A stretch of 64,000 nucleotides of DNA from Hydrogenobacter sp. T-8 (lineage in GTDB: Bacteria; Aquificota; Aquificia; Aquificales; Aquificaceae), in assembly GCF_011006175.1 (NCBI RefSeq), contig NZ_CP048795.1, positions 1,356,491 to 1,420,490 of the forward strand, given 5' to 3'. The notes below the pieces were generated by a model. It saw only the letters and a list, made by a program, of their open reading frames with translations, ran no database searches and was not told the DNA's origin. The position numbers and the translations under genes are program-made. This document shows positions 18,944 to 28,172 of the stretch, in pieces (within the stretch, counting starts at the first letter, position 1; each line of letters begins with the position of its first letter).

Positions 18944-19390
18944 ATGAAAGAGCTTGTGCTTTTCCTCCACCTTGTCCTTGCCTCCCTATGGGTGGGAGGC
19001 ATGCTATTTCTTGTTTTTGTTCTTGCCCCCTTTGTAAGAAAACTGCCAATTAGAGACCAAGCCTTTCAGGAAGTGGGGAAACGCTTTAGCCTCTATGGAA
19101 CCCTTGGTTCACTCTCTTTACTTTTCTTGACAGGGCTTTTGAACATACACTACATAGTTGGTTTTTCAAGCCTCCTTGACCTCTCAAATCCTTATACTAA
19201 AACCCTTATGCATAAATTGGGTGTTTTTATATTAGTAGTCTTTGTTTCTCTGGTTCATGACCTTTACTTTGGACCGAAGTCTGTAAATTCATCCCTTCAT
19301 AGAAATATGGCAAGGATTCTTGGATTTTTGAACTTGCTCCTTAGTCTTTTAATCGTCTATCTTGCGGTAAAACTTAGGTTTGGAGGTTAG
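18944..19390 (+). CDS. CopD/HemJ-like small membrane protein
   Basis: A 148-residue protein with four or five membrane helices. The first helix has LHLVLASLWVGGM, and a later helix starts with a histidine and lysine (MHKLGVF) and ends HDLYFGP. This pattern is shared by the CopD and HemJ (UPF0093) group of membrane proteins. HemJ oxidises protoporphyrinogen; CopD is linked to copper import. The gene is first in an operon that contains hemA, which makes a heme-related role worth testing, but the sequence alone does not decide it. A paralogue lies at 58849. Confidence 0.65.
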   Translation: MKELVLFLHLVLASLWVGGMLFLVFVLAPFVRKLPIRDQAFQEVGKRFSLYGTLGSLSLLFLTGLLNIHYIVGFSSLLDLSNPYTKTLMHKLGVFILVVFVSLVHDLYFGPKSVNSSLHRNMARILGFLNLLLSLLIVYLAVKLRFGG

Positions 19391-19393
19391 AAA

Positions 19394-19696
19394 ATGGCAA
19401 AAATCTTAAAGGCAGAGGGTAGTTTTTCAGATTTTATGCCAGTGAAAAAAGCTATTCATGTAGAGGAAGGCTTAAGGTGTATCGCCTTTTATCTGAAGGC
19501 TGGTCAGAAGATAAACTTACACACATCCCCCCACAGGGTTATAACCATCGTCCTACATGGTGAAGGGGACTTTTTTGTGGGTTCAGAAGAAAACAGGGAA
19601 AGGCTAAGGGCGGGCGAAGCCCTTCTCTACGAACCCAACGAGCCCCATGGTTTTCAAGCGGTAGAGGACATGGCGGTCATGGCTATTGTAGTGTGA
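19394..19696 (+). CDS. small cupin-fold protein
   Basis: A 100-residue single-domain cupin. The first cupin motif is around INLHTSPHRVITIVLHGEGDF and the second around LLYEPNEPHGFQA, supplying histidines for a metal site (H in LHTSPH and in EPHGF). Substrate is unknown. GGAGG lies 7 bases before the ATG, overlapping the end of the preceding gene, so it is translated as part of the hemA operon. Confidence 0.8.
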   Translation: MAKILKAEGSFSDFMPVKKAIHVEEGLRCIAFYLKAGQKINLHTSPHRVITIVLHGEGDFFVGSEENRERLRAGEALLYEPNEPHGFQAVEDMAVMAIVV

Positions 19697-19710
19697 TATA
19701 TTTATATGTG

Positions 19711-20937
19711 ATGTATCGCATATTTGTATGGGGCGTAAACTTCAAAACCGCCCCAGTAGAACAGAGGGAGCTTTTGGCTTGTAGCAGGGAGGATGCTTAC
19801 TATCTTTTACCACCCCTTAAGACCGTAAAGGGTATAAGAGAGATAATGCTTCTTTCTACCTGTAATAGGGTGGAGGTTTACACTGTTGCGGAAGACTACG
19901 AGCCTATGAACAGGCTTATTCTTGAGCTTCTTCAGCTCAAAGGTGTGGACACAAGACTTAGGAAAAACTCTTTCTTTTTAGAGGACGGTCTTGCAGTTGC
20001 CCATATCTTTAAGGTTGCAAGTGGGCTTGAGTCCATGGTGGTGGGAGAAACGCAGATAGTAAACCAGTTTAAGGAAGCATACAGAATAGCAAAGGAACTC
20101 CAATGCACTGGCAAGGTTCTCAATAGACTATACGAGAAGGCTCTCAGAACTGCCAAGAGGGTGCGCACAGAAACAGGCATAAGTAGGAATGCGGTGTCGG
20201 TGAGCTATGTGGCTGTAGAGCTTGCCAAGAGAATATTCGGAAGCCTTGCAAAGACAAAGGTTCTCCTTGTGGGTGCTGGTGAAATGGCTGAGCTTTCTGC
20301 GAAATATCTTAAAAAACTTCAGGCACACCTTTTTATAACCAACAGAACATACGAAAGAGCGGTGGAATTAGCAAAAGAGCTTCAAGGGCACGTGCTTAGG
20401 TTTGAAGAGCTTTCTGAACATCTTCATGAATTTGATATAGTGATAGTCTCTACAGGGAGCAAGAGGTTTATCATAGACACTCCTATGGTCAAAAAGGCGA
20501 TAAAGAAAAGAAACTACAAACCTATCTTTTTCATAGATATATCTGTTCCCAGAAATGTGGACCCTGAGGTGAATGAGGTTGACGAGGTGTTTCTCTACGA
20601 TATAGATGACCTACAAGAGGTTGCGGAGAAGAACCTAAAGGAGAGGTTAAAGGAAAAGGAAAAGGGAGAGATAATAGTATGGGACGAGGTGAGTAAGTTC
20701 ATGAAGTGGTTGGAGTTTCTCAAGGTTGAAAGATACATAGTAAGCATAAAAAGGGCGTGGAGAGACGTGGAAGAAAGAGAACCAATGGTCAGAAGGCTCA
20801 TTCACATTGCGGTGGAAGAGATAAGAAAAGACCCTTCCCTTGCGGAGAAGTTGGTTAAAATATTCTTGCAGGAGGTGGAAGATGCAGACACAGAGCGAAG
20901 GCTACCCCATGTCTATAACAGAGCTTATGGAACTTGA
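19711..20937 (+). CDS. hemA: glutamyl-tRNA reductase
   Basis: The protein has the reductase features: catalytic cysteine in LSTCNRVEVY, the GLESMVVGETQIVNQ motif, an NADPH-binding fold with VGAGEMAEL and a C-terminal helical dimerisation domain. It makes glutamate-1-semialdehyde, the first step of tetrapyrrole synthesis by the C5 route. The partner aminotransferase hemL is at 60902. A GTG at 19693 extends the frame by six residues, but the ATG at 19711 matches the family's N-terminus (MYRIFVWGVNFKTAP). The last 56 bases overlap the downstream Lrp-type gene. Confidence 0.95.
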   Translation: MYRIFVWGVNFKTAPVEQRELLACSREDAYYLLPPLKTVKGIREIMLLSTCNRVEVYTVAEDYEPMNRLILELLQLKGVDTRLRKNSFFLEDGLAVAHIFKVASGLESMVVGETQIVNQFKEAYRIAKELQCTGKVLNRLYEKALRTAKRVRTETGISRNAVSVSYVAVELAKRIFGSLAKTKVLLVGAGEMAELSAKYLKKLQAHLFITNRTYERAVELAKELQGHVLRFEELSEHLHEFDIVIVSTGSKRFIIDTPMVKKAIKKRNYKPIFFIDISVPRNVDPEVNEVDEVFLYDIDDLQEVAEKNLKERLKEKEKGEIIVWDEVSKFMKWLEFLKVERYIVSIKRAWRDVEEREPMVRRLIHIAVEEIRKDPSLAEKLVKIFLQEVEDADTERRLPHVYNRAYGT

Positions 20938-21177
20938 GAGCGAATATTCCATAAAGGCTTACGTGCTTATAAAAGCAGACCCAAGAGAAATTCCTTCCAT
21001 AATGCTTGCTTTGTCAACCTTTGAAGGCATAAAAACTGCGGATGTAGTAACAGGTCCCTATGACATAATCGTCTTTGCAGAGGTAAGGAATCAGGATGAA
21101 CTCGGTAGGCTCGTAATAAGCAAAATACATTCCTTGGAGGGAGTAAAGGAAGCCCTTACCTGTGTGGTGGTAAGGAT

Positions 21178-21181
<4 letters not shown>
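20882..21181 (+). CDS. stand-alone Lrp/AsnC ligand-binding (RAM) domain protein
   Basis: About 99 residues: a short tail, then the alpha-beta sandwich of the Lrp/AsnC effector domain (AYVLIKADPREI ... VTGPYDIIVFAEV ... ALTCVVV). It lacks the DNA-binding helix-turn-helix. The start at 20882 is chosen because AGGAGGTGG precedes it by a few bases; a longer frame to 20840 only reads the hemA end. Such proteins bind amino acids or act with full Lrp regulators. It overlaps hemA by 56 bases and the next small ORF by 4, so it is cotranslated in the operon. Confidence 0.85.
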
Positions 21182-23040
<1,859 letters not shown>

Positions 23041-23075
23041 GGCAACCACCTCCTTTAAGGTTCTTCTATTAAATT

Positions 23076-23103
23076 ATTTTAGTCCTTTGTTATAAAATGT
23101 CAA
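23076..23103 (-). promoter_or_regulatory. sigma-70-type promoter of hsp20
   Basis: On the minus strand a perfect TTGACA (23103-23098) is followed after 16 bases by TAAAAT (23081-23076), giving a leader of about 30 bases with a strong Shine-Dalgarno sequence. No CIRCE-type inverted repeat is seen next to it. Confidence 0.75.
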
Positions 23104-23163
23104 GGGATCCATGAACAAAACACCAAACTTTTAGTCAAACTTGGTTTATACTTAGTTCCAGTC

Positions 23164-23330
23164 TGTTATACAAAAGCCCAAAGCTATAAGCCAAGGGCTA
23201 TCCCGGCAGAGCTCCGTTCCGTCAGGACATGGCAGACCATATAGCAAGCGGATGAACGGAAAGGTTCCGAAGTTGGTTGGATAGACAAGTGTGTATAAGC
23301 ATAGCAAGTGGAACGGATAGATACCTCCTC
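23164..23330 (+). ncRNA. candidate structured RNA or 5' leader upstream of the dsrE-like gene
   Basis: The 338-base gap between hsp20 and the dsrE-like gene has no convincing ORF but several pairing elements. An AGCCC/GGGCT hairpin lies at 23175-23199 with an inner GCT/AGC. TCCGTTCC (23213-23220) pairs perfectly with GGAACGGA (23310-23317). Between them are ATGG/CCAT (23229-23240) and CGGAA-AGG-TTCCG (23257-23269). The motif ATAGCAAG followed by GGA occurs twice (about 23241 and 23301). TGTTATAC at 23164-23171 could be an extended -10 giving a transcript from about 23178. It could be a free RNA or a riboswitch-like leader; I do not recognise the family, and strand is inferred. Confidence 0.5.
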
Positions 23331-23371
23331 TATAATGCTATAATTCTATAAGAACATTCTTAATAGGAGGT
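23323..23371 (+). promoter_or_regulatory. anti-Shine-Dalgarno/Shine-Dalgarno pair before the dsrE-like gene
   Basis: ACCTCCT (23323-23329) is perfectly complementary to AGGAGGT (23365-23371), the ribosome site of the gene at 23379. If both are on one transcript they would form a 7-bp stem that hides the ribosome site. Three TATAA-like elements between them (from 23331) might instead be promoters that exclude the anti-Shine-Dalgarno from the mRNA. Confidence 0.45.
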
Positions 23372-23378
23372 TTAGACA

Positions 23379-23753
23379 ATGGAGCAAAAAGCACCAGACC
23401 TCGTGATAATCCTGCTAACAGGAAAGGAAAACGCCAAAAGGCTACCATCTGCTTTCTTCCTTGCATCCACTGCTGCTGCAGAGGATATGAATGTGGTGGT
23501 ATACTTCACGGGTCCAGCTACTGAGCTTCTCAAAAAGGGTGTTGCGGACAGCATCTATCCAATGGAAGGCGGACAGCCACTTTCTTACTTTATTAAGCTC
23601 GCCCTTGACAACGGTGTGCAGATGGTTGCATGCAAACAGTCCCTTGACCTCAACGGTATGAAAGAGGAAGACTTAGCTTACAATTTCCCAGTGATGACAC
23701 CCACTCAAGCACTTCCTACCCTTGGAATGGCTGGAAGAGTTCTAACTTGGTAG
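23379..23753 (+). CDS. DsrE/DsrF-like family protein
   Basis: A 124-residue single-domain protein of the DsrE fold: strand APDLVIILLTG, an alanine-rich helix, strand MNVVVYFTGPA and the strand VQMVACKQSLDLNG, whose cysteine matches the conserved position in DsrE/F-like proteins. Relatives move sulfur or act in redox reactions; members of this group are common in sulfur-metabolising thermophiles. The AGGAGG ribosome site stands 8 bases before the ATG. It is a single gene behind the candidate structured leader, converging on the glycosyltransferase gene. Confidence 0.85.
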   Translation: MEQKAPDLVIILLTGKENAKRLPSAFFLASTAAAEDMNVVVYFTGPATELLKKGVADSIYPMEGGQPLSYFIKLALDNGVQMVACKQSLDLNGMKEEDLAYNFPVMTPTQALPTLGMAGRVLTW

Positions 23754-23769
23754 TTAAAATACGGGGTAT

Positions 23770-23782
23770 GGGCTTTTAGCCC
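23770..23782. terminator. weak hairpin between convergent genes
   Basis: GGGCT-TTT-AGCCC forms a 5-bp stem at the junction of the dsrE-like gene and the glycosyltransferase, covering the latter's last codons. No U-run follows in either direction, so termination is possible but not supported by a full intrinsic terminator. Confidence 0.25.
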
Positions 23783-24714
23783 TGCCCTTCTAAAAGTCTT
23801 TTGGCTACCGCAAAAACCTCCTCTGGTGCTATATCGAGGCACGGGTATGGGTATTCTCCCAATCTACAGCTTCCCTTTCCATGAAGGTCGCAAGGCTGAC
23901 AATATAGACCTTTGAAAAGGTATACTCCTTCTTGAGGTTCAAGAGCAAAGCCTAAGGTGGGATGTGTTCCGCCATATATCTGAATAGCCTTTGCCCCTAC
24001 CGCCCTTGCCAAGTGTAGCAGTCCCGAGTCGTTGCCTATAAAGAGAGAGGCACCCTTTATTATGCCAGCCACATCCAAGAGAGAAAGCTCCCCGCATAGA
24101 TTAATACCCTGCCAGCTTTTAGTAAGCTCTTTGTCCTTTTTGTCTCCCACAAGAACCACCTTGTAGCCCTCCCTAAGGAGAAGCTCTATTAACCCTTCAA
24201 AGCGTGGATAACGCTTTTTCTCATACCTTGCACCCGGAGCTATGCATACATAGTCTCCAAGTTTTTCTTTCCAAGCCTTTAACCTCTCCTCAGAGATTAG
24301 TATCTTTGGTCTTCCTTCCCTGTAGCCTATGCTTTCAAGGTAGGCTTTTACCACGCTGTAGGGTTTTCTCATACTTTTAAAATACACAGAAAGCCTTCGC
24401 CTAAGGGATTGCTTGTTGTAGCTCTTCCACTTTCCACCAAGCCTTATCCTCAAGAGTAATGTTTTCAAATTTTTATGCATGTCAAGGTATAGATCAAAGC
24501 CCTTTAGCCTTTGAAGAGTGTCCTTTCTAAAGAGCTCTTGCTTTTTTACTTGAAAAACCTCAAGCCTTGGGTCTTCTAAGAAGACTTCACCAAAGGGTTC
24601 AAGGGTCAAAAGATATGGCTTATATCCCAGTTCAAGCAAAGGGTCTACAAGGCAAGAGGTCAGCACCACATCACCCAGGGAAGATAGTCTTACTATGAGA
24701 GCTCTCTTATCCAC
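23776..24714 (-). CDS. glycosyltransferase family 9 (heptosyltransferase-like)
   Basis: The 312-residue protein starts ALIVRLSSLGDVVLTSCL, the typical GT9 acceptor-side N-terminus, and has the C-terminal nucleotide-sugar region GNDSGLLHLARAVGAK followed by IYGGTHPTLGF. Cysteine-rich SCRLG and CQPCDLHGKGSC peptides near the C-terminus occur in heptosyltransferases of this kind. It probably adds a heptose or related sugar to lipopolysaccharide core at the inner membrane. The start overlaps moaD by 8 bases in the purH operon. Confidence 0.88.
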   Translation of the reverse strand: MDKRALIVRLSSLGDVVLTSCLVDPLLELGYKPYLLTLEPFGEVFLEDPRLEVFQVKKQELFRKDTLQRLKGFDLYLDMHKNLKTLLLRIRLGGKWKSYNKQSLRRRLSVYFKSMRKPYSVVKAYLESIGYREGRPKILISEERLKAWKEKLGDYVCIAPGARYEKKRYPRFEGLIELLLREGYKVVLVGDKKDKELTKSWQGINLCGELSLLDVAGIIKGASLFIGNDSGLLHLARAVGAKAIQIYGGTHPTLGFALEPQEGVYLFKGLYCQPCDLHGKGSCRLGEYPYPCLDIAPEEVFAVAKRLLEGQG

Positions 24715-24940
24715 CGCTCACTGGAGGTATGACCGCCACCACTTCCTCTCCCTTTAGCTCGTAGTCTTCACCCACATACTCGTAATTGACCGCAAACCTT
24801 GAGACCTTTATGATATCCTCAAGCTCAGGATATTTTTCAATCAAGAACCTACGGAGTTCCGACACCTTCCCACTAAACTCAATTTCTTCAAACTCAGCCT
24901 TGAGCCTCTCCTTAAGTATAGAAAAGTAAAGAAGTTTCAT
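24707..24940 (-). CDS. moaD: MoaD/ThiS-family sulfur carrier, molybdopterin synthase small subunit
   Basis: A 77-residue ubiquitin-fold protein beginning MKLLYFSILKE and ending in PPVSGG. The terminal Gly-Gly is the site of adenylation and thiocarboxylation in MoaD. It would pass sulfur to precursor Z in molybdenum cofactor synthesis together with MoaE. No other mo-gene is nearby; the neighbours are a Uma2-type gene (4-base overlap) and a glycosyltransferase (8-base overlap). A ThiS-like or other sulfur-carrier role cannot be excluded. Confidence 0.82.
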   Translation of the reverse strand: MKLLYFSILKERLKAEFEEIEFSGKVSELRRFLIEKYPELEDIIKVSRFAVNYEYVGEDYELKGEEVVAVIPPVSGG

Positions 24941-25467
24941 TCCTCAAGCACCTCAGAGAGTTTTATTTTAAGCTCTGGCAAAAGCTCAAACTCCTCGTCA
25001 AAAGAATAAACTTCCACAATGCCTTTTTTATGCAAAAACGCTTTTCTTAGTCTTGGGTCTACGAGCAAAACCCTTTCCACGCCAAAGTCCAAAAGCTCTT
25101 GCACCTTCTCCTCCATTTCTGTGTAGGTATTTGAAGGTGAGAGTATCTCTATCACAAGGTCTGGAGGCACTTCAAGAGCCTTGCCTTTGAGTTTTGGTAG
25201 CTTTTCCTTGCTTATATATACCACGTCAAGCCCTCTAAGTGTTAAAGGCTCTTTTTTAAGCAATATGCCCACTTCACCTACAAGCACATAGCCCTTCTTT
25301 CTCAGCTTACTTTTAAGGTAGTAGGAAAAATCAGCTTCATAAGACCCATGAACATCACCTATTGGAGCCATTTCTACCACCTCACCGTTGACTATTTCAT
25401 AAAGCCCTTCTGGAAGAGTTCCCTTCAGCACATCTTCGTAGGTATATACCCTCTCCTTTACCTGCAT
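24937..25467 (-). CDS. Uma2-family (DUF820) restriction-endonuclease-like protein
   Basis: A 176-residue protein with the Uma2/DUF820 pattern: YEIVNGEVVEMAP at the N-terminus, then a core with LDVVYIS and PDLVIEILSPSNT, the PD-(D/E)xK-like active-site strand and helix, followed by KVQELLDFGVERVLLVDP. The family is a distant relative of restriction endonucleases, abundant in cyanobacteria, with unclear function. It lies between purH (10-base gap) and moaD (overlap) and is probably cotranscribed with them. Confidence 0.85.
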   Translation of the reverse strand: MQVKERVYTYEDVLKGTLPEGLYEIVNGEVVEMAPIGDVHGSYEADFSYYLKSKLRKKGYVLVGEVGILLKKEPLTLRGLDVVYISKEKLPKLKGKALEVPPDLVIEILSPSNTYTEMEEKVQELLDFGVERVLLVDPRLRKAFLHKKGIVEVYSFDEEFELLPELKIKLSEVLEE

Positions 25468-25477
25468 GAGTTTAAAT

Positions 25478-26995
25478 TTAGTGTCTAAAGTGCCTTGTGC
25501 CAGTAAAGACCATAGCCATGTTGTGCTGGTTTACCGCCTCTATTACTTCCTTGTCTCTTATAGACCCTCCAGGTTGAATTATGGCAGTTATACCTGCAGA
25601 ATGAGCTATATCCACGCTGTCTCTAAAGGGTAAAAAGGCTTCAGAGGCAAGAACACTTCCTCTTAGCTCAAAACCAAACCTCTGGGCTTTTGCTATGGCA
25701 CATCTTAAACTATCCACCCTTGAAGTATTTCCAGAGCCTATGGCTAAGGTTTTTCCTTCCTTTGCTATAACTATAGCGTTAGACTTTACATACTTGCAAA
25801 CCTTCCACGCAAAGAGCATGTCTTCCTTCTCGGTTTCTGTGGGCTCTCTTTCCGAAACCACTTCAAATCTCTCATAATCAAGACTGTCCTCTTCCTGCAG
25901 AAGAAAACCACCGCTTATCTTTTTTATGTCAAAGGAGTGGGAAAAACCAAAGACCTGTATTAGCCTTAGGTTTTTCTTCTTTGAGAAAACCTCAAGGGCT
26001 TCCTCGGAAAACTCTGGAGCTATAATCACCTCAAGGAAAACTTCTGTGAGTCTTTGGGCTAAGTCCTTGTCTACCTTGTCGTTAAAGGCTACTATGCCTC
26101 CAAAGGAAGACTCGGGGTCTGAAGAAAAGGCTCTCTCGTAGGCTTCAAGCAGGCTGTTGCCTAAGGCTACACCGCAGGGGTTGTTGTGCTTTACTATCAC
26201 GCATGCAGGCTTTGAAAACTCACTTACAAGCCTAAAGGCAGAGTCGCTGTCAAGGTAATTGTTAAAGGACATTTCCTTTCCCTGCAAAACCTTAGAACGG
26301 GCAATACCAAGCTCCTCAAGGGGATTGAGATAAAGCCAACCCTTTTGATGAGGGTTTTCTCCGTATCTTAGCTGGCTTGCTAACCTCATGGGTATGGCGG
26401 AGTATGTAACTTCTGTTTGCACCTCAAACATATTTGCCAAGGCTTTTGATATAAGAGCATCGTAGTAAGCGGTAAGGGAAAAAGCCTTTACCGCAAGGGC
26501 TTTTCTCTCTTCAAGGGTTAGACCACCTTCTTTTATTCTCTCCGCTACCCATCCGTAGTCCTCAGGGTCTACCACTACCGCAACTCTGTAGAAGTTTTTA
26601 GCGGAAGCTCTGATAAGAGTTGGTCCACCTATGTCTATAAACTCCATAAGCTCCTGCTCTGTTAGGTCTTCTTTTAGTTTCTCTTCAAAGGGATATAGGT
26701 TAACCACCACAAGGTCTATGGGCTGTATGCCAAGGTTCTTTATTTCTTCTTTGTCCTTTTCTACCCAATCTCTGTAGAGAATACCGCCATGCACCGCAGG
26801 ATGCAAGGTCTTTACCCTACCGTCCAATATCTCGGGAAAGCCTGTGAGCTCTTCCACCAGCTTTACCTTATAGCCAAGGCTTTGGATAAACTTTGCAGTG
26901 CCACCAGTGGATATGACCTCAAAACCCTTCTCATAGATAGCCTGCAGAAGTTTTTCAAGACCTTCTTTGTAGTATACAGAAATAAGTGCCCTCAT
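25478..26995 (-). CDS. purH: bifunctional AICAR transformylase / IMP cyclohydrolase
   Basis: The 505-residue protein carries both purine enzymes. The N-terminal cyclohydrolase (about 1-195) has ISTGGTAKFI and GRVKTLHPAVHGGIL. The C-terminal transformylase has the KHNNPCGVA motif with the catalytic lysine and histidine and ends with MVFTGTRHFRH. It performs the last two steps to IMP. TAAAAT stands 9 bases before the ATG on the minus strand and there is no Shine-Dalgarno sequence. It leads the operon purH-Uma2-moaD-GT9. Confidence 0.95.
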   Translation of the reverse strand: MRALISVYYKEGLEKLLQAIYEKGFEVISTGGTAKFIQSLGYKVKLVEELTGFPEILDGRVKTLHPAVHGGILYRDWVEKDKEEIKNLGIQPIDLVVVNLYPFEEKLKEDLTEQELMEFIDIGGPTLIRASAKNFYRVAVVVDPEDYGWVAERIKEGGLTLEERKALAVKAFSLTAYYDALISKALANMFEVQTEVTYSAIPMRLASQLRYGENPHQKGWLYLNPLEELGIARSKVLQGKEMSFNNYLDSDSAFRLVSEFSKPACVIVKHNNPCGVALGNSLLEAYERAFSSDPESSFGGIVAFNDKVDKDLAQRLTEVFLEVIIAPEFSEEALEVFSKKKNLRLIQVFGFSHSFDIKKISGGFLLQEEDSLDYERFEVVSEREPTETEKEDMLFAWKVCKYVKSNAIVIAKEGKTLAIGSGNTSRVDSLRCAIAKAQRFGFELRGSVLASEAFLPFRDSVDIAHSAGITAIIQPGGSIRDKEVIEAVNQHNMAMVFTGTRHFRH

Positions 26996-27004
26996 GGAAT
27001 TAAG

Positions 27005-27010
27005 ATTTTA
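27005..27010 (-). promoter_or_regulatory. -10 element of purH
   Basis: TAAAAT on the minus strand, 9 bases before the purH ATG. No -35 consensus or ribosome site is seen. Confidence 0.35.
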
Positions 27011-27026
27011 ACACCTTCTAAGGATA

Positions 27027-27055
27027 TTGGCACAAAGCCAGTTTATGCATATTCT
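27027..27055 (+). promoter_or_regulatory. promoter of the radical SAM gene, leaderless arrangement
   Basis: TTGGCA (27027-27032), a 17-base spacer and TATTCT (27050-27055) make a good sigma-70-type promoter. The ATG at 27063 is only 7 bases after the -10, so transcription should begin at or next to the start codon. Confidence 0.6.
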
Positions 27056-27062
27056 ATAAAGT

Positions 27063-28172
27063 ATGGAACTCCATCAAAAAATAAGGCTTATGTCAAGGCT
27101 TGCCAGCTTTGAGAGGGATGGGGATTATAACTTTGAAAGTTGTGTCTTTTACGCTTCCACACCCAAAGGTAAAGTGCCTATCCTCAAGCTCATGCAAACA
27201 ACCATGTGCGATAAAAACTGCATGTATTGTGCCTTTAGAAGAGACAGGGACGAAACAATAAGGATAGCACTAAAGCCTGAAGAAATAGCAAAGGGGTTTA
27301 TGGAACTATACAAGGCGGGAAAGGTAAGCGGGCTTTTTCTTTCCTCGGGCATTTTCGGAAATCCAGACTTTACCATGGAAAGAATGATAGATACCGCAAA
27401 GATACTTAGAGAGAAATATGAATTCAAAGGCTACATACACCTTAAACTCATGCCCGGGGCTTCTTTGCAAAGCGTGGAAGAGGCAGTTAAAGTGGCAAGT
27501 AGAGTCTCCATAAACCTTGAGACCTCAAAGGAAAAGAGACTCAAAGACATAGCAAAGGGTAAAAGCATACTTCAGGATATGCTTCCCAAAATAGAGTATG
27601 TGGATAGGCTTATAAGAGGTCAAAAGGGTAAAAGTCAGATAAGTCAGATGATGGTAGGCGTTGGAGATGAAAAGGATGAGGAGATAATAAAAGCGGTAGA
27701 TTATCTAAACAAACGCTTTAGACTGGGCAGGATATACTTTAGTGCCTTTTTCCCCGTGAAAAACACCCCGCTTGAAAATAGACCACCGGAGAACCCAAAG
27801 AGAGAGCACAGGCTTTATCAGGTTGATTTTCTTATAAGAGAGTATGGCTTTTCTTTTGAAGAGTTAAAACCAGTACTAATAGATGGCAATCTCCCTCTTG
27901 ACAAAGACCCAAAAACTGCATGGGCGGAGGCAAACATGCACCTTTTCCCAGTGGAAATAAACACCGCAGACTACGAAATGCTTATAAAAGTCCCTGGCAT
28001 AGGAAAGGAGACCGCAAAGGAGATATTAAGGAGAAGGAGAGAAAAGAATCTAAGTTCAATTCAAGATTTGAAAGGTATTAGAAACCTAAATAAGATACTA
28101 AATTATGTAGTCATAAATGGAAGATATTTTTGGCAAAATTCTTCATCTTTCCCATCTATTACACAGCTTTAA
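27063..28172 (+). CDS. radical SAM protein with C-terminal helix-hairpin-helix (DNA modification/repair type)
   Basis: A 369-residue protein. The radical SAM cluster motif is CDKNCMYC (C-x3-C-x2-C) near residue 49. A TIM-barrel half follows, and the C-terminus has a helix-hairpin-helix (LIKVPGIGKETAKEILRRR). This combination matches the putative DNA modification/repair radical SAM family (TIGR03916), which usually sits beside a DUF4130 uracil-glycosylase-like partner; no such partner is in the window. It may act on DNA bases. The mRNA looks leaderless. Its last 30 bases overlap the convergent hydrogenase-like small subunit gene. Confidence 0.85.
   Translation: MELHQKIRLMSRLASFERDGDYNFESCVFYASTPKGKVPILKLMQTTMCDKNCMYCAFRRDRDETIRIALKPEEIAKGFMELYKAGKVSGLFLSSGIFGNPDFTMERMIDTAKILREKYEFKGYIHLKLMPGASLQSVEEAVKVASRVSINLETSKEKRLKDIAKGKSILQDMLPKIEYVDRLIRGQKGKSQISQMMVGVGDEKDEEIIKAVDYLNKRFRLGRIYFSAFFPVKNTPLENRPPENPKREHRLYQVDFLIREYGFSFEELKPVLIDGNLPLDKDPKTAWAEANMHLFPVEINTADYEMLIKVPGIGKETAKEILRRRREKNLSSIQDLKGIRNLNKILNYVVINGRYFWQNSSSFPSITQL

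Noticed and set aside
23164-23330. RNase P RNA, SRP RNA or tmRNA in the hsp20-dsrE gap
   Set aside because: The GAGGAAAGUCC-type, GGAAGCAGCC-type and TTCGA/CCA-end signatures are not present; the RNA remains unassigned.
23770-23782. Strong intrinsic terminator between the dsrE-like gene and the glycosyltransferase
   Set aside because: The 5-bp hairpin has no U-run on either side; kept only as a low-confidence feature.
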